Source: Candidatus Aminicenantota bacterium (GTDB lineage: Bacteria; Acidobacteriota; UBA6911; RPQK01; JAJDTT01). From it: 11,832 bases of DNA. Position 1 is the stretch's first letter; every line of letters begins with the position of its first letter. Positions 6,460-11,832 of the stretch are shown here, piece by piece. Position numbers and translations under genes: made by a program. A model generated the notes under the pieces. It ran no database searches. It worked only from the letters and a program-made list of their open reading frames with translations, and had not been told where the DNA came from. The DNA is taken from assembly GCA_026706325.1 (NCBI GenBank), contig JAPOYZ010000271.1:1-11832 (forward strand). Direction: 5' to 3'.

Positions 6460-9400
6460 ATGCGTTTCGGACGGCTCGACCTGCTCCGTTACGGGCACTT
6501 CACGGACCGTTCCTTCGGGTTTCCGGCCGGCGAGGTCGATTTCCACGTGATGTTCGGTCTCAACGAGGCCGGAAAATCCACCGCGCTCTCGGCCATCGAG
6601 GACCTCCTGTTCGGCATCCCCGTGAGAACCCCCTACAATTTTTTGCACGACTACGCCAGCCTGCGGATCGGCGCCGTTCTGGAAAACGAACAAGCGTCGC
6701 TGCAGGTGGTTCGCCGCAAGGGCAGGAAGGACACGCTGCTCGGGACCGACCAGCTTCCGCTGCCGGGCGGCGAGACCGTGTTGCGACCTTTTCTGGCGGG
6801 AGCCGATCGTCCCTTCTTCGAGCGGATGTTCAGTCTCGACCACGTTCGGCTCGAAACCGGCGGTCGCGAGATTCTGGAAGCCAAGGACGATGTCGGGCAG
6901 GTGCTGTTCTCGGCTGGCGCCGGGCTTACAGGCCTGCGAGATCTGCTGGAGGAGCTTTCCCACGAGGCCGACGGACTCTGGGCGCCGAGAAGGGCGAGAC
7001 GCAGAAAGTTCTATCAGGCTCTTGACAGGCTGAGGGACGCCGGAACGGAGCTGCGGCAACGGACGGTCACGGCCCACAAGTGGCAGGAGTTGAAACAGGC
7101 GCTCGAGCGCGCCGAAGAGGCCTACGCCGGAATCGAGTCCGAGTTCGAGAATCTTTCCGCCGAAGTTCGCCGGCTCAGTCGCATCCGGCGCGTCTATCGC
7201 GAGGTCTGCCGCATGGTCGACCTGGAGGAGGAAAAGGATATTGCGGCGTTGGAAAAGGTCGTCCTGCTGCCCGAAGACGCTCGACGGGTCATGGAGGAAT
7301 CGGAGCGAAGGGACAGCGAGCTGACAACCCGGATCGAGACTCTCTCCGGTCACCTGGCCCAGGCGCGGGAGGAGTTGAGCACTCTCGAATACGATGAACG
7401 GCTGATCCTTCGCGACCCGGACATCACCCATCTCCATGAACGCCGGATCGAGGTCCGCCGCGGGAAGGACGACCTCCCGAAGCGGCAGGCGGAGCTCGCT
7501 GCGGCGGAAGCCGAGTTGCGGGACCTGGCCGCCGAGTTGGGCTGGAAAGAGGAAATCGGCAAGTTGATCTCACGCATACCGGCGCGGACCAAGCTGGGGG
7601 TCCTGCGGTCCCTCCTGAGCCGGCGAGGCAAGCTGGCCTCGGACCGGGAGAACCGGGACGAGAATGTGCAGGAGGCGCAAGCCGAACACGAAGAGATTCG
7701 ACAGACCATTGAGGTCATGGGCGAGACCTTCGATGTCTCTCGGTTGAGATCGGTCATCAGGGCGATCCGGGAGAGCGGCGACATCACCGGGCGCGTACGC
7801 CGGGCGGAGTTGGACGTCAAGCACACGCAGGATCGCCTGGATCGACTGCTCTCCGCCTTGCACCCGGCTGTCCCGAGTCAAGAGGCCGCTACGGAGATGC
7901 GCGTGCCCCCGGCGGCCACCGTGCAGGCGCATCGCGACAAGCTGCAGAGCTGGGAGCGGCGCAACCGCGAGGCGGTCCGCCAACTTGCCCGCGCCAAAAA
8001 GGAACTTCATCGAGCTCGCAGCAAATTCCGGAGCGCCATGCGAGAGGAACAGGTCGTTTCCTTGGAGACCCTCCGGGAGGCCAGAGACGATCGGGACGCT
8101 CTCTGGAGATTGGCCAAGAAAAGGCACATCGACAATCTGCGGCTGACCGCCGAGGAGGCGGGGCGCTACGCGCACGCGCTCGATGACCTGGCGACGGCCG
8201 TGTCAACCGCGATACGCAACGCCGACGACTTGGCGGATCGACGATTCGACAAAGCCGAAGCGGCCGGACGCTTGGCGGAGATGTCCCGCACCATCGACGA
8301 GCAGGAGTCCGGCGTATCCCAGCTCACCCAACTCCGGGAGGAGCTCGTTCAGGAAGGCGAGCGTCTGCACGCCGATTGGGAGACCTTGTGGAGCCGGGCG
8401 CCATTTTCGCCGTTGCCTCCCGACGCCATGCTGGAGTGGATGAAGACGCGAAATGATCTGCTGGAAGCGGTCGACGACCGGGCCAAGGCGGCCCGCACGC
8501 TGGAGGTCCACTGCGAAGAGCTGCGAGAGGCCAGAGCGGAGCTCCTGGCCGAATTCTCGTCACTCGGCGCCGACCCCGGCCTGTTCGAGCAGGAGACCCT
8601 TCCGATGTTGCTGGAGCGTACGGACGGAATACGTGCGGATCATGAGCAGGAGGCGGACACCAAGAGTCGGCTCGAGGACCGCCTGCAGGAAGCAAAGTCC
8701 ACGCTGGAGCGTCGCCGCCGCGAGTTGGCCCGGGCGGAGCAGGCGTGGGTCCGGTGGCAGAAGGAGTGGTCGGCCGCCCTGACCGAGGTCGGGCTCGCCA
8801 CGGGCTCGAATCCCGATTCGGTGTCCGCTCTGATCGACGTCATGGACCGGATACGAGAGAAGTCCCTGCGGATCAACGACCTGCGCCATCAACGCATCGG
8901 CAAGATCCGGCGAGACGTGGCCGACTTCGAGGCCCTCGTCGAGAAGATGGTCCATGAGGTGGCGAGAGACCTCTCCGGGACACCCGCCGAGGACGCCGTT
9001 GTCGAGATTGAGGACCGCTTGGCCGACGCTCGGCGCACACGTGACCTTCGGGCCAGGAAGGAGCAGGAGACAAGAGATCTGGAGAACAGCCTCCGCGTCC
9101 TGGTGGAGGACCGCGAAGCCGCACGCGGGTCGGTCAACTATCTCAGGGATGCGGCCGGCGTGGCGACCAGCGGGGAACTGAGGAACGCCATTGAGAAGTC
9201 CGATTCCCTGCGGGCGCTGCAAGTCGAGCTGGCCACGATCCGGCAAGCACTGGAGCAGCAAGGAGATGGTCTGACGGCGGCGGAGTTGGAAGAAGAGTGC
9301 GACAACGTGGATCTGGACCAGGTCGTGGCTCAGGAAGACACTACCCAGGCCAGACTGAGGCGATTGCGGGACCAGTTGGCCGCCGCCGCCGAGCAGCGAG

Positions 9401-9990
9401 CTCAGGCTCGAAGCGCTTTCCAGGCGGTCGGCGGTGACGCGGCGGCGGCCCGAGCCGAAGCGGCGCGTCAGGAGGCTCTCGTGGACCTCGGCCAGATCTC
9501 CGAGCGCTATATCCGCGTGCGGACCTCGGTCCTCTTGCTGCGGTGGGCCATCGACCGCTACAGGCGCGAGAAGCAGGCTCCTCTGCTCAGGCGCGCCGGC
9601 CAGCTCTTCGCGATCGTCACCGGAGGCTCCTTCACCGAGCTTCGGGTCGACTACGACACCAGGGATCAGGCTCATCTGATCGGAACGAGGCCCGATGGTG
9701 AGGTCGTTCCGGTGCCGGGCATGAGCAGGGGAACCGCGGACCAGCTTTACTTCGCTCTGCGCATCGCTTCCATCGAGGACTATCTCGGTCATGCCGCGGC
9801 CCTGCCCTTCGTTGCCGACGATCTGTTCGTCAACTTCGACGATGACCGGGCGCGAGCCGGCTTCCGGGTGCTGGGAGAACTGGCCAGGAAGACCCAAGTG
9901 CTCTTCTTTACCCACCATCGGCACCTCCTGGAAATTGCACGGGAGACGTTGGGCGGCTCAGTTTCCGATGTGGACTTGACCCGGCGCTGA
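6460..9990 (+). CDS. yhaN: Rad50/SbcC-type coiled-coil ATPase (YhaN-like)
   Basis: The 1176-residue protein is the ATPase partner of the upstream nuclease; ATG 6460 lies 1 nt after its stop, with AAGGA at 6445-6449, so translation is probably coupled. The N-terminus (MRFGRLDLLRYGHFTDRSF) is characteristic of the YhaN AAA domain. Walker A is GLNEAGKST (33-41), followed by LLFGIP. The segment FSLDH...LFSAGAGL near residues 120-155 is also typical. Residues about 170-1030 are highly charged and rich in Glu, Arg, Leu and Ala, as in long antiparallel coiled coils. No CxxC motif is present, so there is no Rad50-type zinc hook. The C-terminal half of the ATPase has the ABC signature MSRGTADQLYFALR (from 1088), Walker B LPFVADDLF with D1120-D1121, a D-loop-like NFDD and the H-loop FFTHHRH near 1152. 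Expected role: ATP-driven DNA tethering and control of the nuclease in repair or end processing. Confidence 0.92.
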   Translation: MRFGRLDLLRYGHFTDRSFGFPAGEVDFHVMFGLNEAGKSTALSAIEDLLFGIPVRTPYNFLHDYASLRIGAVLENEQASLQVVRRKGRKDTLLGTDQLPLPGGETVLRPFLAGADRPFFERMFSLDHVRLETGGREILEAKDDVGQVLFSAGAGLTGLRDLLEELSHEADGLWAPRRARRRKFYQALDRLRDAGTELRQRTVTAHKWQELKQALERAEEAYAGIESEFENLSAEVRRLSRIRRVYREVCRMVDLEEEKDIAALEKVVLLPEDARRVMEESERRDSELTTRIETLSGHLAQAREELSTLEYDERLILRDPDITHLHERRIEVRRGKDDLPKRQAELAAAEAELRDLAAELGWKEEIGKLISRIPARTKLGVLRSLLSRRGKLASDRENRDENVQEAQAEHEEIRQTIEVMGETFDVSRLRSVIRAIRESGDITGRVRRAELDVKHTQDRLDRLLSALHPAVPSQEAATEMRVPPAATVQAHRDKLQSWERRNREAVRQLARAKKELHRARSKFRSAMREEQVVSLETLREARDDRDALWRLAKKRHIDNLRLTAEEAGRYAHALDDLATAVSTAIRNADDLADRRFDKAEAAGRLAEMSRTIDEQESGVSQLTQLREELVQEGERLHADWETLWSRAPFSPLPPDAMLEWMKTRNDLLEAVDDRAKAARTLEVHCEELREARAELLAEFSSLGADPGLFEQETLPMLLERTDGIRADHEQEADTKSRLEDRLQEAKSTLERRRRELARAEQAWVRWQKEWSAALTEVGLATGSNPDSVSALIDVMDRIREKSLRINDLRHQRIGKIRRDVADFEALVEKMVHEVARDLSGTPAEDAVVEIEDRLADARRTRDLRARKEQETRDLENSLRVLVEDREAARGSVNYLRDAAGVATSGELRNAIEKSDSLRALQVELATIRQALEQQGDGLTAAELEEECDNVDLDQVVAQEDTTQARLRRLRDQLAAAAEQRAQARSAFQAVGGDAAAARAEAARQEALVDLGQISERYIRVRTSVLLLRWAIDRYRREKQAPLLRRAGQLFAIVTGGSFTELRVDYDTRDQAHLIGTRPDGEVVPVPGMSRGTADQLYFALRIASIEDYLGHAAALPFVADDLFVNFDDDRARAGFRVLGELARKTQVLFFTHHRHLLEIARETLGGSVSDVDLTRR

Positions 9991-10156
9991 GATCTGCGGA
10001 TTCGTGGAGTTTCCGCGAGTCCGTCTCAGTTTCCCGCCCGGCGGCCTCGGCCTCTCTTCCCGGAAAAACGATACGGGCGACTTGGCAGGCGGACTTTCAG
10101 TCCCTCGCCCGTCGGTGCACCTACGGGATTCGGCGCCAAGGATGCCGCCACCCCAG
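9991..10156. other. Convergent intergenic gap
   Basis: This 166-bp gap separates the stop of the Rad50-like gene (+) from the stop of the transporter (-). It contains one nested hairpin with a minus-strand T tract, listed separately. Bases 10141-10156 are the part past the transporter stop that is duplicated at 5053-5068. No ORF or clear plus-strand terminator is seen. Confidence 0.6.
10062..10112 (-). terminator. Candidate terminator of the transporter operon (nested hairpin)
   Basis: An 8-bp stem, ACGGGCGA (10073-10080) with TCGCCCGT (10105-10112), encloses an inner stem GGACT-TTC-AGTCC (10091-10103). On the minus strand the outer stem is followed after 4 nt by TTTTT (complement of A10064-10068). 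This suits an intrinsic terminator for the leftward transporter transcript, 45 nt past its stop. The wide loop makes it atypical. Confidence 0.42.
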
Positions 10157-11533
10157 TCACTTCAAAAACGCGTAGGACACTCCCAGGGTCAGATAGAGGC
10201 AGCCCATCAGGACGATGCCGGCCCACCAGGCCTTGCCGTAGCGGTACTCGGCCGGCAGATACTTCCGCCCCAGGAAGGCGTAGGACACCATCATGATGCC
10301 GATCATGGGAGTGTCGATGGCGCCCATGATCAGGACCAGCGTGACCGGCTTCGGGAAGAAGGCGTAGACGGCCCAGGAACCGGCCATCATCGCGCTCAGA
10401 ATCAGCTTCTGCCACACCTGAGGTGACACCTTGCCGAACAGGCCCGGCGCCTTCATCCGAAGGGGCTGCAGGAACATGCGGGAAGAGCCGTCAAAGATGG
10501 AGATGGCGGTACTGATGATGGCGGCCCAGGCCCCCAGGTAGAAGACGTTCCGGGACCAGGGTCCCAGGACCTCGGTCATCATCAGGCTCAACTCCCGCGC
10601 CAGGCCCGGCCCCCCAAGGGTGATGCCCGCCGGGTGCAGGATTCCCACTCCCAGGATAAAGGTGGACATGCAGACGATGAGGCCCAGCACATAGGTCAGG
10701 ATGATGTTGGTCCGGTTGATCCGGAGCCAGCCCCGCATGCGGCTCACTTCCTCGGGCGAGTTGGGCTGAAACTGCTCCCGCGTCAATCGGCCGTGTTCCC
10801 GGGCGTGGCCCAGAAGGCCCATTCCCCGTTCCTCGGCCCAGGCGCTGTACTTGATGGTTCCCGAACCGGCCATGACGATCCCGGCCAGGGACATCATGAC
10901 CAGCAACTGGTCGAAGTCGGTGGCCATTCGCGGCACCAGGCCCCGGGCCAGCTCGCCGCCCACGTCCGGAGCCACGAAGCTGGCGCAGATCAGCAGGCTC
11001 AGGGTAAACAGCAGGCACATGACCGTGTTGAAGGTCTCCACCGGCCGGTAGCCGCCGGCGATGAGGATCACCCAGACCAGGAGGAAGTTGAGGAAGGTCC
11101 AGAACACCTGCTGCTGGATCTCCCCCGCTCCCGGCAGCAGGCCGCCGAAGACGTCGTGGCAGATGAGCCCGGCGATGGCCACGATCCCGCCTCGCAGCAG
11201 GAAGTCCTTGATCAGGTTGATGCAGAACCAGATCCAGGGCACCCAGGAGAACGGCGGTCCCATCCCGGAGCAGGCCTCCAGGAAGTTCTGGCCGGTGACG
11301 ATGGAGACCCGGCCGATGGCTTCGTTCCAGAAGGCCTTGGTGACGATGGTCAGGAGGATGAGCCACAGCAGGGCTCCTCCGTAGCGGGCGCCCGCCACCG
11401 GCTCGGTGAGGATCTCGCCGCTGCCGATGGCTTCGGCCAGGAGCATGAGCATGGGCCCGATCCAGGCCAGCGCCGTGACGGTCTCCCCCGAGACCCGCAT
11501 CACGCGCGGTTGTGTCGATCCCTTTTCGGTCAT
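10157..11533 (-). CDS. Nramp-superfamily integral membrane transporter, divergent
   Basis: The 458-residue protein has about eleven hydrophobic helices, the number and spacing of the Nramp (LeuT-fold) family. Helix 1 reads WIGPMLMLLAEAIGSGEI and is followed by the family-like TEPVAGARYGGALLW. Here GSGE (37-40) stands where manganese/iron Nramp carriers have DPGN. In helix 6 MAGSG (221-225) stands where they have MPH. The metal-binding side chains of canonical members are therefore missing, and the substrate should be considered unknown even though automatic annotation would probably say divalent metal transporter. The ATG at 11531-11533 is preceded by a weak AATAGG; the upstream gene ends 9 nt before it, so the two are probably cotranscribed and possibly translationally linked. 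Its last 40 codons are duplicated as a relic at 5069-5191. A terminator candidate lies 45 nt past its stop. Confidence 0.85.
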   Translation of the reverse strand: MTEKGSTQPRVMRVSGETVTALAWIGPMLMLLAEAIGSGEILTEPVAGARYGGALLWLILLTIVTKAFWNEAIGRVSIVTGQNFLEACSGMGPPFSWVPWIWFCINLIKDFLLRGGIVAIAGLICHDVFGGLLPGAGEIQQQVFWTFLNFLLVWVILIAGGYRPVETFNTVMCLLFTLSLLICASFVAPDVGGELARGLVPRMATDFDQLLVMMSLAGIVMAGSGTIKYSAWAEERGMGLLGHAREHGRLTREQFQPNSPEEVSRMRGWLRINRTNIILTYVLGLIVCMSTFILGVGILHPAGITLGGPGLARELSLMMTEVLGPWSRNVFYLGAWAAIISTAISIFDGSSRMFLQPLRMKAPGLFGKVSPQVWQKLILSAMMAGSWAVYAFFPKPVTLVLIMGAIDTPMIGIMMVSYAFLGRKYLPAEYRYGKAWWAGIVLMGCLYLTLGVSYAFLK

Positions 11534-11542
11534 GGTTTTGGC

Positions 11543-11832
11543 CTATTCGGTCCAGAAGGCATAGAGGCTCGCCTGACGCATGTGGAATCGGACCCGGACC
11601 TGCTTTCCGTCCAGTGCGGCCCAATTGGGAGTCCCTTTCCACTTGAGCTCGGCCTTCAGGTGATCTCCTTTGACCGGGATGCTCCTGTCCAGCGAGAAAG
11701 TGTCGGTGGGACCCAGGATCTCGGCCCGGATCTGGCCACCGGAGGCGTCGGCGTTCACGAACAATCTTCTGCCCTCCAAATTCAGGCGGACAGCCGGCAG
11801 AGTCCCCTCCTGGCGGCCGGCGGCCCTGGAGC
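11543..11832 (-). CDS. C-terminal end of a glycoside-hydrolase/sialidase-like protein (5' partial)
   Basis: The frame is open from the right edge of the window to the TAG at 11543-11545, giving 96 visible codons; the start lies outside. An internal TTG at 11777-11779 is not a credible start, because the fold continues across it. The visible part looks like one beta-sandwich domain: RLFVNADAS, then QIRAEIL, LKAELKWKG, and the closing GKQVRVRFHMRQASLYAFW. This order (a 'vNaD...' strand, a 'WKG' strand, then 'vRlRF.mr.a.LYaF') is what I recall from the C-termini of hydrolase-like or sialidase-like secreted proteins of Planctomycetes and Acidobacteria. No catalytic part is visible. If it is a sugar-releasing enzyme, the transporter encoded 9 nt downstream might take up a product, but that is speculation. 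Confidence 0.65.
   Translation of the reverse strand, partial: SRAAGRQEGTLPAVRLNLEGRRLFVNADASGGQIRAEILGPTDTFSLDRSIPVKGDHLKAELKWKGTPNWAALDGKQVRVRFHMRQASLYAFWTE

Noticed and set aside
5965..7437. Minus-strand open frame of 490 codons
   Set aside because: It is antisense to two genes with intact family motifs. Long antisense frames are common in GC-rich coding DNA, and the translation shows no recognisable domain.
8560..9924. Minus-strand open frame of 454 codons
   Set aside because: It lies wholly opposite the Rad50-like gene, including its conserved ATPase motifs, and looks like a codon-bias shadow.
5184..9990. Nuclease/ATPase pair as a dedicated phage-defence island
   Set aside because: The motifs fit a housekeeping-type YhaO/YhaN or SbcCD repair pair. 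No toxin, restriction or other defence gene adjoins it, so a defence role would be a guess.

Overview
This is a GC-rich bacterial window with dense coding, short intergenic gaps and several convergent or tandem gene groups. The best taxonomic guess is an uncultured member of Acidobacteriota or a similar soil, sponge or marine lineage. That guess rests on the style of the secreted beta modules (FAHFANG ... FTTLPV), the Nramp-like carrier of the kind common in Acidobacteria and Planctomycetes, and the C-terminal domain at the right edge. There is no rRNA or tRNA to settle it.

Left part (1-4933, + strand): three paralogous genes in tandem encode exported proteins. Each combines one or two Cache-like sensory domains with one or two copies of a roughly 220-residue beta-rich module. 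No kinase, methyl-accepting, cyclase or other output domain is attached. The three differ in domain order: Cache A-Cache B-beta (5' truncated by the window), Cache A-beta-beta, and Cache B-beta. The middle gene carries a very recent internal duplication of 744 bp period, with 459 bp identical between the copies. The gap between genes 1 and 2 holds a perfect 14-bp hairpin and a terminator-like hairpin.

Middle part (4934-5191): a hairpin-rich intergenic stretch is followed by a minus-strand relic of the last 40 codons of an Nramp-like transporter. The relic is homologous to the 3' end of the intact transporter gene 5 kb further on.

Right-middle part (5184-9990, + strand): a two-gene operon for an Mre11/Rad50-type pair of the YhaO/YhaN kind, a metallophosphoesterase nuclease and a long coiled-coil ABC-type ATPase. 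The two genes are separated by 1 nt and probably act together in DNA end processing or repair. The first gene starts with GTG inside the transporter relic.

Right part (10157-11832, - strand): an Nramp-superfamily transporter lacking the canonical metal-binding motifs lies 9 nt downstream of the end of a second gene. That gene's visible part resembles the C-terminal beta domain of glycoside-hydrolase or sialidase-like proteins. A minus-strand terminator candidate lies in the convergent gap at 9991-10156. The most unusual structures are the Cache/beta paralogue cluster with its fresh internal duplication, and the Mre11/Rad50 cassette bracketed by an intact transporter tail and a decayed one.
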